Below the pieces are notes generated by a model that saw only the letters and a program-made list of their open reading frames with translations, was not told the origin of the DNA and did no database searches. This document shows positions 11,084 through 22,328 of a stretch of DNA of 64,000 bases, piece by piece. Source of the stretch: Gigantopelta aegis (Eukaryota; Mollusca; Gastropoda; Neomphalida; Peltospiridae). The stretch is from assembly GCF_016097555.1 (NCBI RefSeq), contig NC_054711.1, positions 34,803,395-34,867,394 of the forward strand, in the 5' to 3' direction. Position numbers and translations under genes: made by a program. Position 1 is the first letter of the stretch. Every line of letters starts with the position of its first letter.

Positions 11084-11362
11084 GGGATTTAGCTCTATAG
11101 CTTGCCTGAGGAGCTTGTATCGCAGGATCAAACCACCTCAGTGGATCCATTTAGCTGATTGTTTTTTTTTTCATTCCAACCAGTGCACCACAACTAATCA
11201 AAGGCTGTGGTACGGAATGTGTTTTCCTGTCTATGGGAAAATGTGCATAAAAGATCCCTTGCTGCATCAGAAAAAAAAGAGTAGTGGGTTTCCTTTTAAT
11301 TACCATATGTTTAACATCCAGTAGCCGATGATTAATAATTCAATGTGGTTTAGTTAAACAAA
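11084..11362 (+). repeat. SINE with head C
   Basis: The head has a tRNA-like box A (tttagctctatagcttgcct, degenerate) and 'aggatcaaaccacctcagtg'. The shared body and a tail-1 ending (ttcaatgtggtttagttaaa) follow. Confidence 0.7.
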
Positions 11363-11697
11363 AAACCCCTAAACATTTGCTGTCTAACAACTGTATGACA
11401 GAAACAGAGAGAAGAAACCTGCCACATGCACTTCAAATAGATAGGACAATACATATCAAAGGCTCTAATGTGTGAGGATGAGCACATGCCTGATACATGG
11501 TCGGATTAGGATCGATCCCCAGCGGTAGACCTGTTGTGCTATTTCTCATTCCAGCCAGTGTGCCATGACTATATACCAAAGGCTACCCTGTCTGTGGCAT
11601 AGTGCATACAACAAATATTTCCCTTGCTACTAATGAATAAATGTAGCAGATTTCCTCTCTAAGAGTATATTTCAAAATTATCTAATGTTTGACAATG

Positions 11698-11965
11698 CAG
11701 GGGCGGGATGTAGTCCAGTGGTAAAGCTTGATGTGTGGTCGGCTATTTCTCGTTACAGCCAGTGCACCACGACTGGTATATCAAAGGCCTATCCTGTCTG
11801 TGGGATGGTGCATATAAAAGATCCCTTGCTACTAATGGAAAAATATAGCGGGTTTCCTCTCTAAGACTATATGTAAAAAAATTACCAAATGTTTGACATC
11901 CAATAGCCGATGATCAATAAATCAATGTGCTCTAGTGGTGTCCTTAAAGAAAACAAACTTTAACC
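11698..11965 (+). repeat. SINE with head A and tail 1, near full length
   Basis: The head is 'ggggcgggatgtagtccagt', with part of box B deleted. The body has 'cagtgcaccacgactggtat' and 'cataaaagatcccttgctac'. Tail 1 ends 'ctctagtggtgtccttaaag'. The truncated fragments beside it suggest repeated insertion here. Confidence 0.8.
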
Positions 11966-12446
11966 AATAACTGATGATAAACAAATCAGTGTTCTCTAGT
12001 TGTGTCGTTAAACAACAAAACCCAAACTTTAAACTTAACCCTCTGAAAAGCAGCAAGGAATCGTTTATATGCACTTCAAACAGACAAGACAGCACATATC
12101 ACAGCTTTTGATGTCATGGGGCAGTGATAAGGATGATTAAAACCCCAGTAAAAAGAGGGTTATCAATCCTGTGACCCATCAAACGTCAGGTGTGTTATTT
12201 ATCACTGAGTTATATCCCAAGCCAGAAGTTTCTGAATTAGGCCCCAAACACACCAGGGGTGCAGAAAGTACTCACCCACTCACCAAATGCAAGTAAAAAC
12301 TCTCACGGATGAGCTAAAAAATGCAACTACCAGTCCGACTGGGGATCTGTCTTTTTCTGACTGATGATATACATGTATATATATTTTTAATTTTCCATCA
12401 AATTTGATGTGAAGACGGTGTATATTATATTATTATCCTGATCAGT

Positions 12447-12600
12447 ATCCAGACCCAGACCCCCAGACCCCAGACCCAGATCCAGACCCCCACCCAGACC
12501 CAAACCCCCAGACCCCCACCCAGACCCAGACCCCCAGACCCAGACCCAGACCCCCAGACCATGACCAGGATCCAGACCCAGACCCACACCCACACCCAGC
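12447..12600. repeat. CAGACC-type minisatellite
   Basis: Irregular tandem run of cagaccc and cagacccc units, with one 'ccatgaccaggat' interruption near 12560. It lies in transporter intron 4. Open frames through it encode only Gly/Trp/Val repeats and are not genes. Confidence 0.85.
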
Positions 12601-13050
12601 TGTGGTGTGCTTTCAGGGTTTTATCAATTATGTTTCTAGACTCAGACTCCCCACCATTCTCCAAAGGCTATGTTATTTTTTATTCCCAATCTGAATGTAA
12701 ATAATTCCCATTTTTTCATTATTATAATAATGTAATATACATTGTAAATATATATTTTGAAAGTGATACTTAACACTTTACAAACACCCCTTCCCTCCCC
12801 TATAACATTTCATAATGCAAAATAGATACATTAATTTGAATAAATTCAAGTACATGTAGAGTATTACTCTTCTAAATTTTAATTTAGTTTAATAAGATGT
12901 TTCCAAAATAAAAATAAAATTTCCCAATTTATAAAACGATGCTAAAATTCCCAGTCAAAGCCATAGGCATCAAGTAAAATTTGAGAGAAAAAGCCCCCTG
13001 ATTTTTTGGCCATATGATGACATGAATTAAAAGGGTTGAAGGTCACTGAC

Positions 13051-13213
13051 CCGATTCCGCTGATGAACCTCATGAGTAAGAAGAACCAGAAGACTTGAGC
13101 TGTGCTGGACACGAGGCCTCCCACCCCGTTCAGCAGCAGGGACCACATCAGTGTTGACCTTCGACCTGTCCGATCAGCCAGGGAGCCCCACAGATAGCCT
13201 CCAACCAACATAC
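13051..13213 (-). CDS. SV2-like transporter exon 4 (helices 2-3, MFS motif A)
   Basis: The acceptor is tttctttaag|GTATG and the donor GG|GTCAGT at 13050. It encodes GMLVGGYLWGSLADRTGRR, then a helix and MRFISGIG, matching 'GMMVGAFLWGGLADRLGRR...CRLLSGVG' of SV2. The acceptor is AAG rather than the CAG seen in most of the tandem copies just upstream. That makes this a relatively weak site facing about 53 near-identical competitors. The 163 bases keep phase on both sides. Confidence 0.93.
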
Positions 13214-15608
13214 CTTAAAGAAAACACATTATACAGCCCCACAGATAGCCTCCAACCAACATAACTAAAAAAAATGCATTATAGAGCCCCACAGATAGCC
13301 TCCAACCAACATAGCTGAAACAAAACACATTATAGAGCCCCAGAAATAGCCTCCAACCAACATGCCTGAAACAAAACACATTATAGAGCCCCAGAGATAG
13401 CCTCCAACCAACATACCTGAAACAAAACACATTATAGAGCCCCACAGATAGCCTCCAACCAACATGCCTGAAACAAAACACATTATAGAGCCCCAGAGAT
13501 AGCCTCCAACCAACATACCTGAAACAAAATGTATTACAGAGCCCTACAGATAACCTCCAACATACCTGAAACAAAACATGTGCAATATACAGCCCCACAG
13601 ATAGCCTCCAACCAAAATACCTCAAACAAAATGTATTAATATATAGCCCACAGATAGTCTCCAACCAACATACCTGAAAGAAAACACATTATACAGCCCC
13701 ACAGATAGCCTCCAACCAACATAACTTTAATTTTTTTATTACAGAGCCCCAGAGATAGCCTCCAACCAACATAGCTGAAACAAAATACATTATAGAGCCC
13801 CAGAAATAGCCTCCAACCAACATGCCTGAAACAAAAAACATTACAGAGCCCCAGAGATAGCCTCCAACCAACATACCTGAAACAAAACACATTATAGAGC
13901 CCCAGAAATAGCCTCCAACCAACATGCCTGAAACAAAAAACATTACAGAGCCCCAGAGATAGCCTCCAACCAACATACCTGAAACAAAACACATTATAAA
14001 GCCCCAGAAATAGCCTCCAACCAACATGCCTGAAACAAAACACATTATAGAGCCCCAGAGATAGCCTCCAACCAACATACCTGAAAGAAAATGTATTACA
14101 GAGCCCTACAGATAACCTCCAACATACCTGAAACAAAACATGTGCAATATACAGCCCCACAGATAGCCTCCAACCAAAATACCTCAAACAAAATGTATTA
14201 ATATATAGCCCACAGATAGTCTCCAACCAACATACCTGAAACAAAACAGATTACAGAGCCCTAGAGATAGCCTGCAACCAACATACCTGAAACAAAACAT
14301 ATTATAGATCCTTAGAGATAGCCTCCAACCAACGTATCTGAAACAAAACACATTATAGATCCTTAGAGATAGCCTCCAACCAACATACCTGAAACAAAAC
14401 ACATTATAGATCCTTAGAGATAGCCTCCAACCAACATACCTGAAACAAAACATATTATAGATCCTTAGAGATAGCCTCCAACCAACATACCTGAAACAAA
14501 ACACATTATAGATCCTTAGAGATAGCCTCCAACCAACATACCTGAAAGAAAACACATTATAGAGCTCCAGAAATAGCCTCCAACCAACATACCTGAAAGA
14601 AAACACATTATAGATCCTTAGAGATAGCCTCCAACCAACATACCTGAAACAAAACACATTATAGATCCTTAGAGATAGCCTCCAATCAACATACCTGAAA
14701 CAAAACACATTATAGATCCTTAGAGATAGCCTCCAACCAACATACCTAAAAGAAAACACATTATAGAGCTCCAGAAATAGCCTCCAACAAACATACCTGA
14801 AAGAAAACACATTATAGATCCTTAGAGATAGCCTGCAACCAACATACCTGAAACAAAACACATTATATATTCTTAGAGATAGCCTCCAACCAACATACCT
14901 GAAAGAAAACACATTATAGATCCTTAGAGATAGCCTCCAACCAACATACCTGAAAGAAAACACATTATAGAGCTCCAGAAATAGCCTCCAACCAACATAC
15001 CTGAAAGAAAACACATTATAGATCCTTAGAGATAGCCTCCAACCAACATACCTGAAACAAAACATATTATAGATCCTTAGAGATAGCCTCCAACCAACAT
15101 ACCTGAAACAAAACACATTATAGATCCTTAGAGATAGCCTCCAACCAACATACCTGAAAGAAAACACATTATAGAGCTCCAGAAATAGCCTCCAACCAAC
15201 ATACCTGAAAGAAAACACATTATAGATCCTTAGAGATAGCCTGCAACCAACATACCTGAAACAAAACATATTATATATTCTTAGAGATAGCGTCCAACCA
15301 ACATACCTGAAACAAAACACATTATAGATCCTTAGAGATAGCCTCCAACCAACATACCTGAAACAAAACACATTATAGATCCTTAGAGATAGCCTCCAAC
15401 CAACATACCTGAAAGAAAACACATTATAGAGCTCCAGAAATAGCCTCCAACCAACATACCTGAAAGAAAACACATTATAGATCCTTAGAGATAGCCTCCA
15501 ACCAACATACCTGAAAGAAAACACATTATAGATCCTTAGAGATAGCCTCCAACCAAAATATCTGAAAGAAAACACATTATAGAGCTCCAGAGATAGCCTC
15601 CAACCAAC
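13183..15608 (-). repeat. 51-bp tandem array seeded on the acceptor of transporter exon 4 (proximal block)
   Basis: About 47 units of 51 bp continue directly from the exon 4 acceptor. On the coding strand each unit is CAG|GTATGTTGGTTGGAGG, more of the first ~34 exon bases, then ~17 bases of intron end (TAATGTGTTTTGTTTCAG type). Proximal units stay open in the exon frame (MLVGGYLWGSIMCFVSG). Distal units read CTCTAAGG, an in-frame stop. A block of roughly 0.5 kb is duplicated (13215-13679 and 13680-14235). In the distal part a 'gctccagaaatagcc' variant recurs about every 204 bp, a four-unit higher-order repeat. Confidence 0.92.
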
Positions 15609-16161
15609 CAATCTGATTAAAATTAGCTCTACTGGTCTACTACCAGTAGATCTAACAGCATTGCATGGGCTCCCATGTCCAGGTGACATTTTATCTATAA
15701 ATAACAATTTAAATATCGACCAATTACACTTCGCCTTTCATAACGTTATTCGGGAGTATACAAATTCTAAAAATATAGGTTGAGCCTATTTATGCAATAG
15801 GCAAACTTGTTGGTCTATTTCAACATTGAAAAAACAGAGGGGAAAGTGCAGTAATAAACTCTGGATTGTATACTAGTATAAACAGATTTTATGGCTATAC
15901 CATCACAGGTTTTTTCCGTCTTGAAACGAATTTTATATAAAAATTTATATTGAAATTAGTTTCCGGCATACTTCGTAATTCACCCGAATCATTTCGTATA
16001 CCCTCAGCATAATCTTGAATGTTTTGAAAAAAAATTCAAATCACTGGCATGATTTTGCAAGTAAGGTTTTGATTGGTCGAATGAAAGGTCAACTGGACAT
16101 GAGTTCCAACGGGCTGCTGTTAGATCCACATGTAATAGTGGAGCTCATTTTAATTAGATTG
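15609..16161. mobile_element. MITE inserted into the exon 4 acceptor array, 9-bp target duplication
   Basis: The 553-bp element starts CAATCTGATTAAAATTAGCT and ends AGCTCATTTTAATTAGATTG, near-perfect terminal inverted repeats. It is flanked on both sides by ccaaccaac (15600-15608 and 16162-16170), which is array sequence. A 9-bp target duplication suggests a Mutator-like (MULE) source (inference). Related copies are at 62909-63543 and 63958-64000. It has no transposase. Confidence 0.85.
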
Positions 16162-16503
16162 CCAACCAACATACCTGAAACAAAACATATTATAGATCCT
16201 TAGAGATAGACTCCAACCAACATACCTGAAACAAAACACATTATAGATCCTTAGAGATAGCCTCCAACCAACATACCTGAAACAAAACACATTATAGATC
16301 CTTAGAGATAGCCTCCAACCAACATACCTGAAACAAAACACATTATAGAGCTCCAGAGATAGCCTCTAACCAACATATCTGAAAGAAAACACATTATAGA
16401 TCCCTGGAGATAGCCTCCAACCAACATATCTGAAAGAAAACACATTATAGAGCTCCAGAGATAGCCTCCAACCAACATACCTGAAACAAAACACATTATA
16501 GAT
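16162..16503 (-). repeat. 51-bp tandem array, distal block beyond the MITE
   Basis: About 6.7 more units of the exon 4 acceptor array continue after the MITE. The last unit at about 16490 runs into unique intron sequence. Variants 'gctccagagatagcc' and 'atccttagagatagcc' both occur. Confidence 0.9.
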
Positions 16504-16918
16504 CCCCAAGTTTCAAAACTACACGTACCTGATCAAATATCTAGAATATAGACTTACATTTTTAATATTAAATTAAATTAAACAAATTCCAAAATATCTC
16601 TCCATTAGTTTGTGAAGACTGTTCCTAAGAATACTTATTCTAAGTTTCATAACTATTCAATCAAAACTCTAGGAGAAGATAGATGTTTTATCAAATTTCT
16701 ATTTATAATGTTTACATTTAATAAAAATTCAAAATGTTCACAGTACAGGTATCTATTAGTTTGTGAAGACTGCCCAGAGTACAAAGCTTCAGAACTATCC
16801 AATCAAAATGAATGGAACGATGGATGGACAGACAGATGGATGCTGGACAAATTGGTATTAGAAAAGAAGGAAATTAGATTTTAAAAGAGGACAAAACCAT
16901 TTTTACACTTCTTCTTAC

Positions 16919-17080
16919 CCACAAACACAATGGCACTAAGCCATCCTTTATCCGCTGAATTCATGTGCAGATCACACGATGCCGACGGTAACAGGAATGA
17001 AACGGATAAAACCTCCACAGCATCACTGGACACGGCCCAGCCACACAGAAGCAAGATGTAGATGTGATATTTTCCATACC
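16919..17080 (-). CDS. SV2-like transporter exon 3 (helix 1)
   Basis: The acceptor is cttgttgtttcag|GGTATGG and the donor G|GTAAGA at 16918. It encodes YGKYHIYILLLCGWAVSSDA, then VEVLSVSFLLPSASCDL and SADKGWLSAIVFVG. The order matches SV2 helix 1 and the loop before helix 2 ('ADGVEVFVVGFVLPSAETDL...GWLGSIVYLG'). The 162 bases enter and leave in the same phase. Confidence 0.93.
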
Positions 17081-17287
17081 CTGAAACAACAAGCAGAACA
17101 CTGCAATAAAAACAAGAATACCTGAAACAACAAGCAGAACACTTCAATAAAAACAAGAATACCTGAAACAACAAGCAGAACACTTCAATAAAAACAAGAA
17201 TACCTGAAACAACAAGCAGAACACTTCAGTAAAAACAAGAATACCTGAAACAACAAGCAGAACACTGCAATAAAAACAAGAGTACCG
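17081..17287 (-). repeat. 41-bp tandem array seeded on the acceptor of transporter exon 3
   Basis: About five 41-bp units, plus-strand acctgaaacaacaagcagaa then cacttcaataaaaacaagaat. On the coding strand each ends TGCTTGTTGTTTCAG|GT, the acceptor of exon 3 with only a few exon-like bases. The array ends where family D repeat sequence begins (gtgaggtacatgatacgccc). Confidence 0.8.
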
Positions 17288-17570
17288 GTGAGGTACATGA
17301 TACGCCCATCAGGAGTTTGATGGAAAACCATATCTATATTAATGAATATTTTACAGGTATGATTCAATTCTAATTATGTGAAATATTTGCAATGGGATGG
17401 ATGAACTGTTTGTTTTGGACCAATCACCATATCCTAAGTTGTTCCTACATGTGAGGTTTGATGGTCCTGTATGCATCTGTATGGAAGATATGATGTGGAA
17501 ATGAATTTACTGTTATGTGCATTAGACCATGAAAAGTAGGTCACAGTGACCTAGTAATAATACATGACAA
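17283..17570 (+). repeat. Dispersed repeat family D copy
   Basis: Same family as 4910-5320 (tacatgatacgcccatcagg, ggtcacagtgacctagtaat). It continues after an insertion at 17805-17885. The insertion at about 17571-17804 ends in an A-run of about 45 bases and may be a separate poly(A)-tailed insert. Confidence 0.6.
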
Positions 17571-17753
17571 GTTGATGGGGAACAGGTGTGTGGCACAGAT
17601 AGCCACAAGAGACAAGCACCTGTCACCGTTGGAGAGACAAGGACTGGGATGTGGAGGTGGACAGCCGAAAGAAGTTGAAAGAGAGGAGTTGCCAGATCGG
17701 GAAGAAATGAAATGGAATTCAAAAGGAGAGAAAGGAAAGGGGGCACTGGGATG

Positions 17754-17756
<3 letters not shown>

Positions 17757-17800
<44 letters not shown>
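17757..17800. repeat. Poly(A) run
   Basis: About 44 adenines follow a purine-rich stretch (aggaaagggggcactgggat). It could be the tail of a retrotransposed insert (17571-17800) or slippage. The length in the assembly is unreliable. Confidence 0.8.
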
Positions 17801-17803
<3 letters not shown>

Positions 17804-17879
17804 AACGACACACCGCCATCCCAAGCTGTTCCTACATGTGAGGTTTGAGGGTCCTGTATGCATCTGTCTGCAAGATATG

Positions 17880-18016
17880 GTCAGCCCTCTATCTAGTGGC
17901 GACAGCGGGTTTCCTCTCAAAATCTGTGTGGTCCTTAACCATATGTTTGACACCGTATAACCGTAAATAAAATGTGTTGAGTGCATTGTTAAATAAAACA
18001 TTTCTTTCTTTCTACC
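17880..18016 (+). repeat. SINE tail 2 fragment
   Basis: It holds 'gtggcgacagcgggtttcct', 'gtccttaaccatatgtttga' and 'ttgttaaataaaacatttct', the 3' end of the tail-2 SINE, followed by CTTT repeats. Confidence 0.75.
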
Positions 18017-18083
18017 TGGCCACTTCAATATTAGAGAGTGCTTTCTGCCCCAACCAATGCCACCTCCCCCTCCCTCCCCCCAC

Positions 18084-18217
<134 letters not shown>

Positions 18218-18558
18218 ACCGACACAAACTAGCCATTGTTTAATATGTACTGAGGTGTCATTTCACAAATATTCCTTTTCTTTCACAGATGGAAATCAAC
18301 TTTTGTCCACACCTGTCCCCACCCCATTCCTCACCCAAAGTTGCTTTTAGCCATGTATTTGCAATAGCACCAAATTCCCACTTTAAAGCAGGCAATGTGC
18401 AGTTTGGGGGGTTACTCCCACTCCTGTTTAAAGCAAATGTCAGTCTATAGGCACAGCTCCTGCATAACTTCCTGCATATGCACTTGCAATGTTCTTTCTG
18501 CTAGGTTTGAATATATTCAATAAATAAATAAAAACATATTTTTGCAACAGTCGCTTAC

Positions 18559-18624
18559 CAGTACTCTTAATGGCATCCTCAAAAATAAAAACCTCCTTCT
18601 CGCTGGAATCTTCCCGGACATTTT
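18559..18624 (-). CDS. SV2-like transporter exon 2
   Basis: The acceptor is attttatttcag|AA and the donor ACTG|GTAAGC at 18558. It encodes ENVREDSSEKEVFIFEDAIK plus STG. The 'F.FEDAI...G.GK' pattern with the first residues of exon 3 is typical of the SV2/SVOP cytosolic lead-in to helix 1. At 66 bases it is the shortest exon; two bases complete the split Glu from exon 1. Confidence 0.88.
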
Positions 18625-18675
18625 CTGAAATAAAATATGTATCTTAAAGTTTGTAATACAAATATAAAATGTAAT

Positions 18676-18828
18676 GGGGCCCACGCTTATAAAACGTTTA
18701 GAGTCCAGACTCAATCTCTAATGATGTCACATGCATACAATTTGTAGAGCGTTGTCATGACATTGTGCCTGAGACTCTAATAGAGTCTCGAGTCTAGGCT
18801 CGAAAAGTTTTATAAGCACCAGGCCAGA
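18676..18828. mobile_element. Short MITE
   Basis: It has terminal inverted repeats of about 20 bp: GGGGCCCACGCTTATAAAAC on the left and its imperfect complement gttttataagcaccaggcc on the right. It is about 150 bp long with no ORF. Confidence 0.65.
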
Positions 18829-18840
18829 TTTTAAAGCTAA

Positions 18841-20242
18841 AGTACTGTCGGAAATAGCATAAAAATTATTTTCGGCGATTATTTCTTACATATTAAACAG
18901 ACAAGTAAATATTTTGTAAATACCTACTTAATGATAGTCTACCTAATTTAGCATTTACTTGTCTTGGCTCTCATTGATGTACAAGGTGGTGTTTACTCTT
19001 GAAATTAAAACAAAGATGTCAGTTAACAGGTGATGAGTGCATTTTACTGGAACAGACTATAACATATTTTGGTCAACATATGTCAATTTCATTGTTATTA
19101 CAATATATACAAGGGACTCTTTCTGATGACAGTTCACCCTTATCACTCTCCAAGACAAAATATTTGTAAACATTTATAAGTAACTTTTGAACAAAACTGT
19201 CAAGAACCATTCTGAGTTTGTGATCTATTATACCAGTATTAAAGGTGCTCTCTCAAAGTTGCATAAAGAAAGAAATGTTTTATTTAACGACGCACTCAAC
19301 ACATTTTATTTACGGTTATATGGTGTCAGACATATGGTTAAGGACCACACAGATTTTGAGAGGAAACCCGCTGTCGCCACTACATGGGCTACTCTTCCGA
19401 TTAGCAGCAAGGGATCTTTTATTTGCGCTTCCCATAGGCAGGATAGCACAAACCATGGCCTTTGTTGAACCAGTTATGGATCACTGATCGGTGCAAGTGG
19501 TTTACACCTACCCATTGAGCCTTGCGGAGCACTCACTCAGAGTTTGGAGTCGGTATCTGGATTAAAAATCCCATGCCTCGACTGGGATCTGAACCCAGTA
19601 CCTACCAGCCTGTAGACCGATGGCCTGCCACGACGCCACCGAGGCCGGTCAAAGTTGCATAATGACAGCTATTGCAAATCATGATTTTATAAAATTTTGC
19701 TTTAACATTTAAAGACTACACCTTTAACTATATACCCATAAAAGATTATGGGAAATAATTGTATTTACTAGTAGAAAATACATTTTTATTGGTGAATCTG
19801 TATCACAAACAGATGCTCACATATAACTTCTAATATAGCATTTTTAAGTGGTTGCAAGATTGTGTAAATTATTAATGTACTTATATTGAATTTATATTCA
19901 CTAAATATGCTGGTCATAATTAATAATTTATGCTGCAATTCAAAATAATCAGTTAACTTGCAGTTTTAAATTAAAAGTTTGTTTAAGGGTAAATGAAATT
20001 GACACATATTATCAAAATGTGTTAGTCTGTTCGAATAAAGGTCACAAATCTCCTGTTTATTGTCATCTTTATTTTAATTTCAAGAGTAAACAGCACCTTG
20101 TACATCAATGCGAGCCCAAACAAGTAAATGTTAAATTAGGTAGAGTATCATTAAATAGGTATTTACAAAATATTTACTTGTCAGTTTAATATGAACGAAA
20201 TAAATGACAAAAATAATTTTTATTCTATTTCCGACACTACTT
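18841..20242. mobile_element. Foldback-type element with ~270-bp inverted arms
   Basis: The left arm (18841 to about 19110) and right arm (about 19975 to 20242) are inverted copies of each other. Landmarks are 'agtactgtcggaaatag' / 'ctatttccgacactact', 'tacttgtcttggctctcatt' / 'aatgcgagcccaaacaagta' and 'tgtcaatttcatt' / 'aatgaaattgaca'. The spacer holds a nested SINE (19262-19650) and AT-rich DNA. There is no transposase, so it is probably non-autonomous. Confidence 0.75.
19262..19650 (-). repeat. SINE with head B and tail 2, near full length
   Basis: It is inverted, starting with the tail (aaagaaatgttttatttaac, acggttatatggtgtcagac) and ending with the head-B tRNA-like part (gggatctgaacccagta, ggcgtcgtgg mirrored as ccacgacgcc). 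It is nested in the spacer of the foldback element, so it is younger than that element. Confidence 0.8.
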
Positions 20243-20710
20243 TTAGTCCAGGTGTTTTTCTTGTATTATCTTTGCTGGGTTTATGACTGACCCACAAACT
20301 TCATGGATTTGGTCATAAAAATTTACAGCCAAAGTCATGTTTCCATTAGCCAAACACATTTAAAGACTCTTCAAAGAGTTGTATTTATTAGATGTTTGAA
20401 TCATCAGCAAAAACAACTTTAAAATGCTTTACATAATGTTTACATACATGCGTTTTAGCTTAAATCTCATCATACAGGTAGCCAGTTAGTCAGCTGTTTG
20501 TTTTGTGAGTGTGTGCACGCATGAGTGTGTGCGTGCGTGCATGTGTGTGTGTGTGCATGCAAGTGTACAGGTGTGTGTTTAAAAAAAAAATTAATGTCAG
20601 TTTTGTTGCTGTTACTGATGTTTCATAAGTTTTTCTTTTAAAAAATATGCAGGTTTCTTGTTTTTGTTTAAATAAATGTTTTTGCCATAGTCTCATGATG
20701 GTACTACAAG

Positions 20711-21005
20711 TACATGTATTAAGGTTAAATCATTCAAGTACAGGTGAACTCTAAAACAAGACACATGTAGGGCCCATAATATACTGTAACATGTGATCCT
20801 ATATGTACATGCACTACATGTATTAAGGTTAAATCATTAAAGTACAGGTGAACTCTAAAACAAGGCACATATAGGGCCCATAATATACTGTAACATATGA
20901 TCCTATATGTACATGTATGTATTAAGGTTAAATCATTAAAGTACAGGTGAACTCTAAAACAAGACATATATAGGGCCCATAATATACTGTAACATATGAT
21001 CCTAT
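20711..21005. repeat. ~100-bp tandem repeat, three copies
   Basis: Three copies of a unit containing 'attaaggttaaatcatt', 'gtgaactctaaaacaag' and 'agggcccataatatactgta'. The unit shows no relation to a transporter exon. Confidence 0.85.
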
Positions 21006-21989
21006 GATAATTAACCCTCCCACCTAAGGTAATTGTTGAAAAAACCCTCAGTTAGTCTATAAATGAATAAACATTAACAAACAAATAAATAACAAATATT
21101 ATATAAAGCCAGTCAACAAGATTAAAATGAATCTCAAATGAATGAATGAATGAATGAATGAATGAATAAATGAATGAATGTTTAAAGACACCCCAGTACA
21201 AAAATACACATCAGCTATTGGGTGTCACAAAAGATAAGTATATGAAAATATTATTTATATAATTATGTAAATCCAGTGTAAGGACCTGGGGTGGGGGGGT
21301 GGGGGGGGGGGGGAGGGGGGGGGGAGAGTATAATACAATATATAAATCAATTTAAAGTATATTTTAATAAAAATGTTTATAGAAATCAGTGTTTTAATTT
21401 TTTTAAATTAATTCTGGGTGGCACTTAAAAGATTCCAAAACATTTCTCTTGCCAAATATATCATTTCTCGTCAGCTTCAGAAAATCGACCACACTCCACC
21501 AAAATGTGGTGCAGTCAGTGTACACTGAAAAGAATTGGAAGTCACATTTCCTTTACCTGACAGTACGGTAATACCACCAATCCGTTCATACAATTCTGAC
21601 ATATTACATATAGGTTTTCCCAAATATTAATAAAAATATCTACAAATGCATATACAATAACTTGTCTATAATCCTATATTATGCATACAGCATACATGTA
21701 TATTAACATTATTAATTATACTATAACAGCACAGGTGTACACATGTCTACAGTAAGCAAATCAACAATAATACCATCTACAGTAAGTGTAGGTAATCTAT
21801 TAGCTGTGGTTTCAGTCCTTAATTGATTGTGCAGCTGATACGACCAGAGAAAAGCATGACTATTCATATTAATATTCCTATGTAATTTAACAAAGCAACA
21901 GCTGAGACTTTTAGAAGCTACGGTATAATTACCATGCCACTGCTGTGCTCAGTCAGGGCGTAATTACTACATTTTTATATATTTTGTAA

Positions 21990-22178
21990 AATTGTTTAAC
22001 GACACCACTAGAGCACAGTGATTTATTAATCATCGGCTATTGGACATCAAATATTTGGCGAATTTGACATATAGTCTGAGAGGAAACCCACTACAATGGT
22101 TAATTAGTAGCAAGGGATCTTTATATGCACCATCCCATAGACAGGATAGCACATACCACAGCCTTTGATGTACCAGTC
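21990..22178 (-). repeat. SINE body and tail 1
   Basis: Inverted copy starting tttaacgacaccactagagc and running to the shared body (cacagcctttgatgtaccag). The head is lost. Confidence 0.8.
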
Positions 22179-22296
22179 CTTTATTTTCGAGGGCTCAAAT
22201 TGTCATGGTTTTGTTTAAAAACACATTCTGTTGGGTACTTAAATTCATGGATTATAAAGATAGCATCATAAATCCTTTGTATATGTATACATGTAT

Positions 22297-22328
<32 letters not shown>

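Larger units (their letters stand above)
10477..13050. other. Intron 4: SINEs, homopolymer tracts, CAGACC minisatellite
   Basis: Contents in order: a cytosine run at about 10640-10670; a degenerate region; SINE copies at 11084-11362, about 11480-11700 and 11698-11965; a further SINE tail to about 12035; a (CAGACC)-type minisatellite at about 12447-12600; then AT-rich DNA up to exon 4. Open frames across the CAGACC stretch are low-complexity and not genes. Confidence 0.6.

Noticed and set aside
12387..12664. Gly/Trp/Val-rich ORFs
   Set aside because: CAGACC minisatellite translated.
13215..14244. Further open frames (149, 202 and 129 codons) across the same array
   Set aside because: Same cause. 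The copy next to exon 4 has a stop in the exon frame, so read-through from the array into exon 4 is not open.
14184..15707. A 507-codon open frame on the minus strand rich in RYVGWRLSLRIYNVFCF repeats
   Set aside because: It is the 51-bp junction array read in a frame other than that of exon 4; a 51-base unit without stops gives a long frame automatically. Not a gene.
13183..16503. Regular repeats resembling a CRISPR array
   Set aside because: Units are contiguous without unique spacers, the host is an animal, and the unit derives from an exon junction.
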